From Dromiciops gliroides (lineage: Eukaryota > Chordata > Mammalia > Microbiotheria > Microbiotheriidae), in the NCBI RefSeq assembly GCF_019393635.1, contig NC_057864.1:496324716-496388715 (forward strand): 64,000 bases of DNA, given 5' to 3'. Below the pieces are notes generated by a model, which was given only the letters and a program-made list of their open reading frames with translations, was not told the DNA's origin and made no database searches. Below are positions 1 to 11,090 of this stretch, in pieces (the first letter of the stretch is position 1; each line of letters opens with the position of its first letter). Both the position numbers and the translations under genes were made by a program.

Positions 1-530
1 TTGAGCCTGCTGATGGTTCAGCATCAGAAAGTGATGGGATTTCTGTGGGAGGAGCTTAATGTTATGGGAAGAGCTCTGACCTGGGTCAGGAGGGCTAACT
101 CACCCAAAGAACTGGAGGCTCACCACAAATCTTGTAAAATAGAGAGGTTTATTAGAAGAGAGGAATACATGGCTGGGAGACAGAGTCCCCGTGGAGACTG
201 CCTCCCCGAATATAAGAAGTTGACAGACAAAGAAGGTTCCTTGCCAAGTGAGGAGATTGAAAAATAACTGAGAGGGGGTCTCTGGGGATTGAGTGATGGG
301 CTATCAGTCACATGTTCTGCTGATGTGCAAGGAATCCGTATCTTGAACATTTAGAACTTGCACATCTCTTTGTTCCTTGCAGACCCCGGTACCCTCATTG
401 GCGTTTATACCATGGTTGGAACTGCTTCTGTCCTTGGGTCAGGCCTTGTCCTGGATCAGATACCAAGGTGGCCCGGAGGTTCTAACGGCACCCTTACCCC
501 CACCCCTGCTACTCCCCCACGAGGGTTACA
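1..530 (-). repeat. Possible LTR-like sequence, truncated by window edge
   Basis: Read on the minus strand this block begins TGTAACCCTC at 530, has a TATA-like TATAAACG near 400 and an AATAAAC near 150. That order (TG start, TATA, polyadenylation signal) is what an endogenous retroviral LTR shows. The other end lies outside the window, so neither the terminal CA nor a target-site duplication can be checked. It could equally be ordinary intergenic sequence. No protein-coding ORF here looks real. Confidence 0.25.
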
Positions 531-598
531 TAATTCAGCTCTTCCTTACTAGGAGAGAGAGCCCTTCCCTGCTATGGAACTGAAAACCCAAACAGCCA

Positions 599-645
599 GG
601 CCAGCATGCCAGCCATGCCAGCCATGCCAGCCAGGCCAGCCTAGC
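599..645. repeat. Short 9-bp minisatellite (AGCCATGCC type)
   Basis: Four to five imperfect copies of a 9-bp unit built on AGCCATGCC/AGCCAGGCC run head to tail. There is no coding context. Confidence 0.7.
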
Positions 646-739
646 TCTTTCTCAATGCCAGTCTGCTGTTTCTGATCCTGTCCCACCTCAGGATGACATT
701 AAAGAAGAGGCCTGACTTCTGCTTGAATGTTGGCCCCTA

Positions 740-825
740 TTTTTGCCTTTCTTTGTGTCCCCAGTGTTTAGCTCAGTGCCTGGCTCACAGTAGGTGCCTA
801 ATAAATGCCTGTTGACTTAGCTTAA
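740..825 (+). repeat. L2/L3-type LINE 3' tail fragment
   Basis: The string 'agtgcctggctcacagtaggtgcctaataaatgcctg' (spanning about 774-811) follows the consensus-like 3' end shared by ancient mammalian L2/L3 LINEs and MIR tails. The flanking interval up to about 1,209 holds nothing I recognise. Confidence 0.5.
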
Positions 826-1209
826 CTTAGCTCTCTGCCTCTCCACTAAAAGCAGAGGAGCCAATATATTCTTCCTTTGCCTCATTGATAATTTAATCTT
901 TCAGAAGCCAGTGTTAGTGGTCTCCAGGTCTGTTGGCTCTTCTCCCACTCCTCATAATTCTTCAGACACCAGCACATATGGCTCTACAGTCACAGCTATG
1001 TGGTCTGGCCCATATTCCTGGAAGTCATGTGGGCAGCTATGCTGGTGCCACCTTCCCCTCCCCTCTTTCCAATCAAAGATTATTCTTCTCCATGGTGAGA
1101 GAAGGATGTCAGGCTTTGCTGTGAGGGCAGGATTGTCAGCCAGAGCTAGTGGTTTTCAGTGTTTCTAGGGACATTCCCTCCCCCACGCGGTTTTAATATT
1201 TTAAAAATA

Positions 1210-1356
1210 GGGGGCAGCTAGGTGGCGCAGTGGATAAAGCACTGGCCCTGGATTCCTGAGTACCTGAGTTCAAATTCAGTCTCAGACACTTGACACTTAC
1301 TAGCTGTGTGACCCTGGGCAAGTCACTTAACCCCCATTGCCCTGCAAAAAAAAAAA
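1210..1356 (+). repeat. Marsupial tRNA-headed SINE (short type)
   Basis: The head GGGGCAGCTAGGTGGCGCAG, the middle TGAGTTCAAATTC (B-box like) and the tail TGTGACCCTGGGCAAGTCAC are all present, and it ends in an A run. This is the most frequent repeat in the window and serves as the reference for the other short SINE calls. The tRNA-like A and B boxes come from the SINE's origin and do not make a functional tRNA gene. Confidence 0.9.
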
Positions 1357-1399
1357 TTTAAAAAATATATTTCAGTTTTGCTCTTTGTCCTTATATCCG

Positions 1400-2150
1400 T
1401 CTCTCCCTGAGTCTTCTCTTCTCCAGACTAAATGTCCCCCAGTACCTTCAAGTGATGATCATATGGTGAAACTCAAGGCCCTTTACCTTGCCCTCTCTTG
1501 ACTCTCCATATCCTCAGTGTCCACCAACCCATGCGGCATCCTGAAGGAGCCCAGTGCTCCCGAGGGAGTCTGGCCAGGGCGGCTTCTTCTTACCGAACAT
1601 CGTCCCTATCAATGCAGGCCAAACCACGACCTCTTTTGTCCACCACAGCACACTATCAAGACAGTTCTGTGGTCCTCAAGACCACAAAGTCCTTGGGTCA
1701 TTTCTGAAAACCTGTTGCCAAGCCATTCCTCTTCCATTTTGTGTTTGTGACTCAAGACTTGCTATTTATCATTATTGATTCAATTTGTCTCAATGTTCTA
1801 GTCTCTCAAGAACATTTCAGAACCTGCCTCTGGCTTCCAGAATATCAGGTCTCTCCCTCACTTTTGGGTCCCTTGCCAAGTGGTAAGTATGGCTTCTATA
1901 CTTTTGTCCAAGTCATCGATAAAAATGTGGATGTACCCAAGGCCAGTGGTGTCCATTGGAGCTTTCCTGCTAAGGTGACATTGCACCACTGTTGACAACC
2001 CCTCATTCTCAAATCCACCTAAATATGTTATCATCTGGATTCTACCTCTCCATTTTCCACAGGAAGAGCAAGAGAGACCTGAAATGTTTGCTGGACTTTT
2101 GGTAAACCACATCCATGGCATTGGCCTGATCCACCAGGGTTTAGTAACTG
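1400..2150 (-). repeat. Degenerate CR1/L3-type LINE reverse transcriptase fragment
   Basis: Between about 1,850 and 2,150 the minus strand translates, with interruptions, to pieces typical of CR1/L3 reverse transcriptases. These are a LVDQ.NAMDVVY block, a KMERY.PDDNI.RWI block, and an IFIDDLDKSIEAI block just before the palm motif. Stops and frame changes show it is dead. The part from 1,400 to 1,850 is less clear and may be unrelated intergenic sequence. Confidence 0.6.
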
Positions 2151-2203
2151 GTAAAAAATGAAATAGGAGTCAGGTGTGGCTTGTTTTCTTTTAAAAAGTT
2201 TAG

Positions 2204-3582
2204 TTGAACATTAAATTAAAAAGGTTTTGTACAAGCAGAAGCAATGCAGCCAAAATTAGAAGGGGGGCAGAAAGTTGGGAAACAATTTTTACAGGCCGTA
2301 TTTCTGATAAAGGCCTCATTTCTAAAATATATAGGGAGCTAAATCAAATTTATAAGAAAGCAAGTCATTCCCCAATTGAGAAATGGTCAAAGGACATGAA
2401 CAGGCAGTTTTCTGATGAAGAAATCAAAGCTATCTATTGCCATATGAAAAAATGCTCTAAATCATTATTGATTAGAGAAATGCAAATTAAAACAAGTCTG
2501 AGGTACCATCTCATACCTATCAGATTGGCTAATATGACAAAAAAGGAAAATAATAAATATTTGAGAAGCTGTGGAAAAATTGGAACACTAATGTATTGTT
2601 GGTGGAGCTGTGAACTGATCCAGCCATTCTGGAGAGCAATTTGGAACTGTGCCTAGGGGGCTATGGGACTGTCCATGCCCTTTGGCCCAGTGGTATTGCT
2701 GCTGGGTCTGTATCCCAAGGAGATCATGGAGGAGGGAGTGGGACCCACATGTACAAAGATATTTGTGGCAGTTCTTTGTGGTGGCTAAGAGTTGTAAATC
2801 AAAGGAATGCCCATCAATAGGGGAATGTCTCCACAAGTTGTGGTATGTGGATGTAATGGAATACTATTGTGCTGTAAGAAATGATGAGCAGGAGGAGTTC
2901 AGAGAAACCTGGAAGGACTTACATGAACTGATGCTGACTGAGAGGAGCAGAACCAGGAGAACATTGTACACAGTAACAGCAACATTGTGTGATGAACAAT
3001 GATGATAGACTTGACTCTTCTCAGCAGTGCAATGATCCAAAACAGTTTCAAAGAACTCATGATAGAAAATGTTCTCAACATCCAGAAAAAAAACAAAACA
3101 ACCTGTGGGTTATAGATGCAGATTGAACCATACTGTTTTTACTTCTGGGCTGTTTTTTTCCTTCTTTTTTGAGGTTTTCCCCTTGTGCTCTGATTCTTCT
3201 TTTACAATATGACTAATGCAGAAATATGTTTGATGTGGTTGCACTTATATAACCTATATCAGATTGCTTTCTGTCTTGGGGAAGAGGGAGGGAAGGTAGG
3301 GTGGGAGAAAATTTTGGAACTAAAAATCCTATGAAAATAAACATTGAAAACTATCCTTCGGGGTGGCTAGGTGGCACAGTGGATAAAGCGCCGGCCCTGG
3401 ATTCAGGAGTACCTGAGTTCAAATCCGGCCTCAGACACTTGATACTTACTAGCTGTGTGACCTCGGGCAAGTCACTTAACCCCCATTGCACTGCAAAAAA
3501 CCAAAAAAAAAAAAAAAACCAAAAAAAAACCAAACAAAAAAGAAAACTATCTTTACATGTAACTGGAAAATAATAAAACCGT
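2204..3582 (+). mobile_element. L1 3' end: ORF2 C-terminus and 3' UTR, frameshifted
   Basis: The translation carries the conserved L1 ORF2 C-terminal landmarks in order: KWSKDMNRQFS, MKKCSKSLLIREMQIKT, RYHL.PIRLA, CGKIGTLMYCWWSCELIQP, then, in another frame from about 2,650, the block CPSIGECLHKLWY.DVMEYYC. The frame change near 2,650 shows the copy is defective. The 3' UTR runs to the tail CATGTAACTGGAAAATAATA near 3,582, and a SINE (3,360-3,541) is inserted just before that end. Everything 5' of about 2,204 is missing, as is usual for L1 insertions. Confidence 0.85.
3360..3541 (+). repeat. Short marsupial SINE inserted in L1 3' end
   Basis: It has the full SINE head to tail and a long A-rich tail (AAAACC repeats). 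The near-identical flanks GAAAACTATCCTT (3,346-3,358) and GAAAACTATCTTT (from 3,542) are the target-site duplication, which proves insertion into the L1 tail. Confidence 0.92.
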
Positions 3583-3817
3583 TATTTTTTAAAAATTTAA
3601 TTGATTCCTTTAAAAATTTTTACTTTACTTTGATTTCCAAATATATCTCTTCCTTGTGACAAAGATTTTTTTTAAAAAAGAAACAAAAATAGATAACAAA
3701 AACCCAACCAGCTCATTAGCACTCTCTGTCAGCAGATATAATATTCCACACCCACAGTCCCCCACCTTTGCCATAAGGGTGAAGTGTAGCCTTGTCTATC
3801 CTGCAGTGTTCATTTTC

Positions 3818-3979
3818 TTTTCTTTTCTTTCTTTCTTTCTTTTTGGCAGGGCAATGAGGGTTAAGTGACTTGCCCAGGGTCACACAGCTAGTAAGTGTCA
3901 AGTGTCTGAGGCTGGATTTGAACTCAGGTCCTCCTGAATCCAAGGGTGGTGCTTTATCCACTGTACCAACTAGCTGCCT
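3818..3979 (-). repeat. Short marsupial SINE, minus orientation
   Basis: This is the reverse complement of the SINE consensus, with a pyrimidine (TTTC) tail. The flanking TGTTCATTTT at 3,807 and again at 3,980 is the target-site duplication. Confidence 0.88.
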
Positions 3980-3989
3980 TGTTCATTTT

Positions 3990-5260
3990 CATTTTATTGT
4001 GATACCTGTTCTTGATGAAGCTTCTCTGAATTTACTACATAACCACTGCTTCTTTTTTCAACCTAGTTCTCACTGGCTCCACTTTCTTAGGGCCAGACCT
4101 GTGACATTTTACCTTGACAGGGCTCTCTAGGACCTTGAAAGGGTTGAAGGACCTCTTCCCTGCCATTAGCTTGAGCCCCCACTGATTGTATCCCTTATTT
4201 TTAAAGGCCTAGTACGTTACTTCAAAAGTATAGCAAGACCTAACAAACAGGCATTTCCCACTAACACCTTGGGGCATAAATCGACCATCTACACTACCTC
4301 AGTCTCCATGGAGGGGAATATGATTAAGCTGATATCTTAGCTCAATTTCCACATAGCATCAGTTCCCACCAAGTTCAAATTCAGTGTTCAGCTGGGCGGT
4401 TTCACTGGCTCCTAGTCCTCAAGGCTTTACATCTGGGTTGGCTAGATTTCTGAACTCCTGGAATCCCTGACTCGAACTCCCAGAGCCTCCTGCAGAAAAT
4501 AAATGAAGGAAAAGACCAAATGTTCAGGCCCTTTTTTGGGGGGAAAGGGGCACACGGCCTAAAGGATGTGGGGGATGCAGCCCTCAGGCCCATCCCTTCT
4601 TACTGCATAGTGGAGTCCTTAACCCTTGGACTCAAATCACATTAAAGCCCCAGCATTTCTGAGTCAAGCAGTTTGAAAGAGCCAGTTCTGGGCTGTTCCC
4701 AAGCCACATGACAGATCAGGGCAAAATGCCCACACATTCCCCAGTCTCTCCATCTTTCCCTGGGACGATGCTTTTTTTTTTTTTGTGGTCTAAGCATGCA
4801 CTGCCCCCCCCATCTTCATTAACCATTTATTTAATAATATGTAAAGCCAACTTCAGTAGCCATGGGTAGGGAATAGAATTTTGGGGAGTGAAAGCTTAAT
4901 TGATGAACAGAATCTGAAGAATTCTGGGAGAAGCCTGGCAAATGAACTGTCCTCCAGGGAGTTTACCATCAGAGCTGGGGACAGGCTGCTTGAGATTCAG
5001 GGGGAAGTTCTAAGAGAACCTTTTCCCTGAGAGACTAAGTGACAACCACCAAGGAGAAAGTGTCTGAAGAGACATTTCCTGAAAGAACTGAGCTTGAACT
5101 CTTGCCTGGTGAAGAAACATTGGGAAGAGAATTTTTTTTTAATTTCTAAAGAATAGCACAATTTCAAATTAATATATATATATATTTCATATATATATGA
5201 AATCAGGTGACAGATCAAATAAAATGCACAGCATGTGCCTGTCATCTTTAACCACTGACC
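3990..5260. other. Intergenic stretch, nothing recognised
   Basis: I see no coding signal, RNA gene or confident repeat family. ORFs here are short and lack supporting composition. An AT dinucleotide run lies near 5,170-5,200. Confidence 0.5.
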
Positions 5261-5264
5261 TTTT

Positions 5265-5457
5265 GCCTTTGTGTCCACAGTGTTTACTATAATTCTTGGC
5301 ACATAGTAAGTGAATAATAAATGCTTGTCAACTTGACTGATTAATCTTTTTTGCTTCTTTTTTTTTCCTTTGGGGCAATAAGAGTTAAGTGACTTGCCCC
5401 GGGTCATACAGCTAGTAAGTGTCAAATGTGTGAAGCTGGATTTGAATTCATGTTCAG
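5265..5457. repeat. L2/L3-like 3' tail followed by truncated SINE (minus)
   Basis: At 5,270-5,335 the motif 'cacatagtaagtgaataataaatgcttg' marks an old LINE 3' tail. From 5,354 to 5,457 a minus-strand short SINE begins at its tail and breaks off after the B-box-like part, so its 5' head is missing. Confidence 0.7.
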
Positions 5458-5459
5458 GA

Positions 5460-6720
5460 AGAGAAATCTTGTAAAGAGACTTGAGGCAGCATCCCGGAGA
5501 GCTGTGTCATACTTAGACTCTGACTCTGGTGGAGGTGAGTGAACAGCAGAGGCTAAAGGTAATTGTGGCTTTGAGCCTTCTTACTGTGATACATTGTGGC
5601 AATTCTTCAATGTGTCTTTGTGTTTGTTACACTGTTAACAAATTGTGTAGCCAGTTACAGGATTGTTTAGTAAAGCCTTTGAAATGAGGGGGTTGTTAAA
5701 GATGAGCAAAAATTGTGTAAGATTTTATTGAATATTGTCTAATAATTTATTTAATGTCAAATGAACTGGGGTGGGGTCAGAGCCAAAAATGCGAATTAAT
5801 TACCAGTTAATTGGTGATGAATTCACCCTCAAATTGTGCATTAGAGCATACCCCTTCACTTCTTTGGACCCAGGAATGAAAATTGATAAGAAAACAGTCA
5901 AATGCCAGGTTGAGGAGGGGCTGGCATCCTATGTGCTCACTGGCATGCACCCAGCACCTGCAGAGACTATCCATGTGGGCATTATCCCTATCTTGGCTAC
6001 AAATATGGTCAAGAGTTTTCTCCAGGGCCTAAGGTCCAGCTTGTTGGTTTATCATTGGTAGTCTCCACTCTCTCTTCTGGGATGACATTTGCTCTTGCCC
6101 AGGCTGACAGGACCTCCCTTGTTCTCTGTAGTCCTTCAAATATCACTGCCGAAGTCTGTTCGGGGATCACATCTGACAGGCCTTTGGGGACTAGATAATG
6201 GAGTGAGTTTGTCTGGCCCAAATGACTTGAACTCACTGAAGGCAGGCAGGTGTTATTGCTCTACATTAGCCAGCCTTGTCTGTCCTTTCCGGTTCAAAGC
6301 TGACTCTCCTTGGCAGAGGAAAGAGAAGCAGAATAAGTCCCGGGCAGCTTTGTCTTCTCTTGTCTCCATCCTTCCTCCTTTCCAGTCTTGGGGTAAATCC
6401 TTGGACGTCTCCTTCATCTGATTAGAAACTTAGGAGAATCCTTTCCCAGGTGCCTTTCTGTGGGCTGCTTCCCCCACAGGTGGATGTCCCTTCTGAAGAA
6501 GGCAGACCCTCCCATGTCCACTTTGTAGCCATGACTCCCATCCCACTAAGTCAGGGGATACTTGTGAGGTATCTTCTAGCAGCACGACCTTGTCTGCTCT
6601 GTAATCCAGGACCTGCACTGGGGGAGTGATGACTGAGGCAGGAGGCTTTCCTCCTGGCAGGAAGTCTTCCTGTTCATGTCTAGAAAACCCTACCATATCT
6701 TTTTATAATATAGCTTTCTA
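5460..6720. other. Intergenic stretch, nothing recognised
   Basis: The longest open frame (5,771-6,061, +) begins with GTG rather than ATG and shows no domain I know. I find no convincing exon. Confidence 0.5.
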
Positions 6721-6721
6721 T

Positions 6722-6809
6722 GGGGGGGCACTAGGTGGGACAGTGGATAAAGCACAGGCCCTGGATTCAGAAGGACTTGAGTTCAAATCCGGCCTCAGAC
6801 ACTTGACAC
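6722..6809 (+). repeat. Short SINE, 5' half (split by an LTR)
   Basis: The SINE head and middle end at CTTGACAC. The rest of the same SINE resumes at 7,344, so the two halves were one element before a retroviral LTR landed in it. Confidence 0.9.
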
Positions 6810-7343
6810 TGTGTAATTTAAAATTCTAAATGTGAGTTCTAATCTGTCCCCCCCAGTTTTGGGGGGAAACTGGCTAAAATCACTGATAAATGAGTTTAGG
6901 TTTTTTAAGGGTTTATTAAAAGATATAGGATAGTAAAGAAAGAGAAAGATCGAGAATAGTTTTCTTATAGCATCCTAGCCTTCCTAAACCTCCCACTTCT
7001 GAAGTCCTCTGCCACTACACTGATATCTCAAACCAAAAGAGCGAGAACTCTTCCCGCCAGCGTTCACTTCCTCCTTCATGTTCTCCTCCCAGAAATGGGA
7101 GGTTCTTCAAGCTGATTGGCTAGCATCATTCAAATTCATTGGTTCACTGGACCCAAAGGTGGTCTGGATGTAAAGTTCAAAGTTTTTAGCTTCTGAGAAC
7201 AATACCCTCTTAAGTACCAGCCAGATGTGCTTACAAGCAAGTCATCAGTCACTCTCACCCAATTCAATCAGTTTAGATCAATCTCCAGGTGGGCCCCTGA
7301 GTATCTGCGAAATCTGCTCATCACATTCCATTATCTTGATACA
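6810..7343 (-). mobile_element. Solo endogenous retroviral LTR (534 bp)
   Basis: The interval starts TGTG and ends TACA. It is bounded by a 4-bp direct repeat ACAC (6,806-6,809 and 7,344-7,347). Removing it and one ACAC restores the SINE consensus CTTGACACTTACTGGCTG exactly. On the minus strand it has an AATAAA within TTTTAATAAACCCTT (near 6,915), which suggests the LTR reads leftward. No internal retroviral genes are present, so this is a solo LTR left by recombination. A related fragment lies at 22,803-23,010. Confidence 0.85.
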
Positions 7344-7420
7344 ACACTTACTGGCTGTGTGACCCTGGGCAAATCACTTAACCCTCATTGCCCCGCCAAA
7401 AACAAAACAAAAAGAAAGAA
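7344..7420 (+). repeat. Short SINE, 3' half (continuation of 6,722-6,809)
   Basis: It carries on from ACACTTACTGGCTGTGTGAC through the A-rich tail. Confidence 0.9.
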
Positions 7421-7421
7421 A

Positions 7422-7556
7422 AGGGACAGCTGGTGGTGCAGTGGCTAGAGCATTGGCCCTGAAGTCAGGAGGACCTGAGTTCAAATCTGGTCTCAGACAT
7501 TTGACATTTACTAGCTGTGTGACCCTTGGGCAAGTCACTTAACCCCAATTGCCCTA
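7422..7556 (+). repeat. Short marsupial SINE
   Basis: A diverged head (GGGACAGCTGGTGGTGCAG) is followed by a normal body. Its 3' tail has been replaced by the tetranucleotide array that follows. Confidence 0.85.
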
Positions 7557-7565
7557 TATATACAC

Positions 7566-7639
<74 letters not shown>
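7566..7639. repeat. (CTAT)n microsatellite
   Basis: About 18 uninterrupted tetranucleotide units directly follow a SINE tail, so the array probably grew from it. Confidence 0.97.
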
Positions 7640-7769
7640 GCTGTCTGCTTTAATAGTTGTGCTATAGACAGACTGAAATCAAGAATGGTGTTTATATGGG
7701 GGCAAACTTGAATGGGCCCCAAAGCTTTAACTGTTTTGAAATGTATTTAATCTGTGTCCCCCCTCCCCC

Positions 7770-7965
7770 CAGGTGTCCTGGTTATTGAAGTGACTCCTGG
7801 GAGCAGCTGGGCAGAGGTTTTGAAAATTATCCATAAGTATTTATCAGGCAGCTGCTTTAGGCCAGAATGTGCAAAGACAAAGACCAAAACAGTCTTCTCC
7901 CTCCAAGAACTTCTGTATTACTGGGGTGGGGTGAGTGTGCTACAAGTAAGTAAATACTGACTATG
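7770..7965 (+). repeat. Probable L2-type LINE remnant
   Basis: Phrases such as 'ataagtatttatcaggcagctgctttaggccag' (about 7,832-7,864) and 'caaagacaaagacc' resemble eroded L2 3' regions. From 7,990 to 8,577 I recognise nothing. Confidence 0.35.
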
Positions 7966-8577
7966 GAAATGGAGCCTATACTTCTCTCTTGCCTTTTCAT
8001 CTCTGTGGGAACTTAAAGAAAGGGCCAGGGTGTTTCCATGGATGAAACTGAATTAGAGACACCCCATTGGAAGTGGGACTGCCTCAAACCTCTGGGGGGC
8101 AGCAGGAAGGCAGTGGAAACTGCTGGTGCCACCTGCTCTCTGGGCAAAAAGGCTGGTCCCTGCCCATCTCTCTGCTCACATCTCTGGTCACAGCATCAAT
8201 GGCCCCAGGTTCAGCCATTTCCATTGCCTTCATGGAAGTCTGAAAGTCTACATGCAATGGCAGTCACGTAAGGAGAGAGGAGTGTTGAGACTCCACTGGG
8301 GCTGGTGAGCTGGAGAGAGACACTGGTTTTCATCCCTAGATCCCATTCTTTCCTTTGTTTATAGTCCACAAACTATAGGGGGTGGAGGCTGCCTTTCATT
8401 ATTCCTTTCCATTAAACTGAAGGTCTTTGTGGTATGGGAATTCCCCTGTCTACATTCACAGATCTGGGAGGGCAAGTGGGAGGAGGTTTAAGAGATGACT
8501 GGAAGCAGATGCCTCAATTAATTTTCTTTTACTTCATGCTATATTCAGTCAACTATGTAATGTATGTATGTATATTA

Positions 8578-8823
8578 GTGGAAGCAGCTGGGTGGCACCA
8601 TAGTGCACAGAGCACTGAGCCTGGAGTTAGGAAGACCTGAGTGTAAATCTGGCCCCAGACACTCACTAACTGTGTGACCCTGGGCAAGTCACTTAACCTC
8701 TGTTTGCCTCAGTTTCCTCATCTGTAAAACGAACTGGAGAAGGAAACAGCAAACCACTCCAGTATTTTTGCCTAGAAAACCTCAAAAGGGTTGTCTTGAG
8801 GAGTTGGATAATGACTGAACAAC
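8578..8823 (+). repeat. MAR1-type marsupial SINE (long type)
   Basis: It has the same tRNA-like head as the short SINEs, followed by CTCAGTTTCCTCATCTGTAA and a 3' section ending GGATAATGACTGAACAAC. That 3' end is shared with RTE-mobilised marsupial SINEs. Confidence 0.85.
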
Positions 8824-9299
8824 GTCTTTGAGTCCATAAGTGTGGGGATTTGTAAACTGAGAGATCCCTAGACATGGGTTTGGAGCTCATGAACAGACAA
8901 TAGGTTTTATGTTTTAACATTTGTCTCCAGATCTGGCTTGTAATGGTTGAATCAATGGGTCTAGTGCCAGGGACATCATGGGTTTGGAAGTCTGAGGAAT
9001 CTTCTCACTATCTAAAGGCTGAGTACCCTCTAGAGGCCAGTGGGGGCACTGCATCCTTTCAGGTGGGCTGTCCTAGGATGAGTCATAGAGAAACTATGAG
9101 GCTACTAGGCTTGCCACTTAAGTAAAGTGCCATCTGGTGGTCAACTCAATTGTCCCTTGTTGGACAATTAATAAAGCGACATGCTGTGCTGTGTTCTTGT
9201 CAACTTAAGGAAGGCAACTGCTGGACATGAACAGATTTGGACTGCTCGCGCTGCACTAGTACTGCAAATGTCTCGTAGACAATATGTACAAAGTGATTG

Positions 9300-9900
9300 T
9301 GGCAGAGGTGGGGGAAGGGGCTAACAGCTAGGGAATCAGAAAAGACCTTGATTTGGAGGGAGTCCTTGAATTGAACCTTGAAAGGAGTGAGAGGCTCCAG
9401 GAGGCCAAAGTGAGGAGGGAGAGTATTCCAAGCATGGGGAACAAGATAACCAATTTGGCAGAAGCATGGAGTGCCCGAAGGGGAATGATGGGTAACTAGC
9501 CTGGAGAGTAATTGAGAGAGGCTTTTAAGGTCAAACTGAGAAATTTGTATTTGGTCTTATTAACAGGAAGCCCCAAATCTCCTGGAGCAGGGAGTGACAT
9601 GGTCAGACCTACACTTTGGCAGCTGAATGGAGGGTAGACTGGGGTGGGGAGAGAAGCTCCCTCCAGCAGGTCCTGTAATAATCCAGGTGGGAGGTGAGGA
9701 GGGTTAGGGTGGGGGCTGCACGTGTGGAGAGAAATGGCAAAACCTGTGAGGTGCTGTGAAGGGAGAATCGATGAGCTTTGGCATCTGGTTGAATTTGTGG
9801 GGTGAGGGACAAGGAGGAATGAAGGCTAGCTCTTAGGCTCCTGGAGAGCCTGCTATGAGGGGCTAGAAGTTCTGAAGCCAAGCTGGAGAAAAAAAGGAAA
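9300..9900. repeat. Old interspersed repeat, family not assigned
   Basis: Phrases such as 'gagtattccaagcatgggga' and 'agggagtgacatggtcagacc' occur in a widespread ancient mammalian mid-repetitive sequence. I cannot name the family, and there is no usable coding frame. Confidence 0.4.
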
Positions 9901-10156
9901 AGGAGGAGAGAGTGGTTGGTGGGCCTGGGCTCCAGGACCCTCAGTCAGTCTAAAGGATGGAGGTGGATGCCACCTTCGAGCCCAGGAACCCGATGCTGCT
10001 TGGGAGGAGCCTGGGCAGAGACCTGAGTGTGAATTACACTAGCTGGGGTGGAGGAGGAGTCTGTGGCTGTGGCAACTGAGTGGCTGCAGCCGGATTTGAA
10101 TTCTTCCTGAATGACTCCATAGCTCTATTGTTAGTTAATGTCCTTTTGCATTACTT

Positions 10157-10157
10157 T

Positions 10158-10210
<53 letters not shown>

Positions 10211-10240
10211 CGCGCGCGCCTGCGCGCCTGCGTGCCTGCG
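10157..10240. repeat. (TG)n-(CG)n alternating purine-pyrimidine tract
   Basis: About 22 TG units run straight into nine or so CG units and then CG/TG-rich sequence. All positions alternate purine and pyrimidine, which is the classic Z-DNA-prone pattern. Bases 10,241-10,960 hold nothing I recognise. Confidence 0.97.
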
Positions 10241-10984
10241 CATACATATGGGAGCTCCTCTGGTCAAGGTTCTGAGAGAACAGGGGAGCTTGGGGGTAGC
10301 AGAGGACCACACACAAGATGCCTGCAGGTCCCACTTCTGGGAGGCTCTTCCTTACATCCTCTCCCTCCCACTCAGGTTCCTTCTTGTTCCTGGCTCTTGC
10401 TCTAATGTGGATACTGTGCTTCTCCATAGGCTCCTGTGGAGTGGGATCCATGGGACTGGAGCATGGGCAGCTCCAGCTTGGATGCTCCCCAGTCTCTCCA
10501 GGTCACTGAAGCTGAAATGCTCCTGTTACTGCTCCTCAAAGGAATGATGCTCTTTATAAACAACCTGGTCATTTAGCAAGGCTCCTCTTTAGGGACTGAC
10601 ATCAGTTTTCCTCTTTGTAATCCACCTCTTTTTCCCCCAAAGGGAGCAAAACGATTCCCAAATCCTGACATGATCTGTTTTTTGTCTGATTCAGTCACAT
10701 GTCCTCAGTTTCATTTGTAACCAACAAGATGAGAGGAGAATTAATTACAAATATTTTCTGCATTCATGCAGGAACTGCCTTGGCCCCTAGCTGTAAAGGG
10801 GATCAGAGCTCACCCCCCATCCTAAGTTCTTCTCGAATGGCTGGTGAAGGATTGAAAAAGAAAACAGCAAAACATCTTCTACGAGGGGGTCATTTCAATA
10901 TCACATGTTCTCCAAACCGATTCCAAAGGCAGGTGGAGGTGATGGTTCTGGCAATTCAACTTTTCTAAGCATGTTTTTAATATT

Positions 10985-11090
10985 ATTGGCTAAAAATAAC
11001 ATTTCCTGCCTGAACAAATCATGGTCTATGGATGTAATGTAAACTTCTTGTGCCACAAGAAATGATGAAAAAGACAATTTCAGAGAATCC
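10985..11090 (+). mobile_element. L1 3' fragment, left part (split by an LTR)
   Basis: The translation gives decayed forms of the L1 ORF2 C-terminal block (ATRNDEKDNF.ES in place of the usual VRNDE..EF.ETW). The homology stops at 11,090 and resumes at 11,826. Confidence 0.7.

Noticed and set aside
1210..1356. tRNA gene suggested by A/B-box-like sequence
   Set aside because: The boxes belong to the tRNA-derived head of a SINE that recurs about twenty times in the window. No cloverleaf with anticodon arm is supported.
5771..6061. 96-codon plus-strand open frame
   Set aside because: It begins with GTG and has no family resemblance. Its length is within chance expectation for this amount of sequence.
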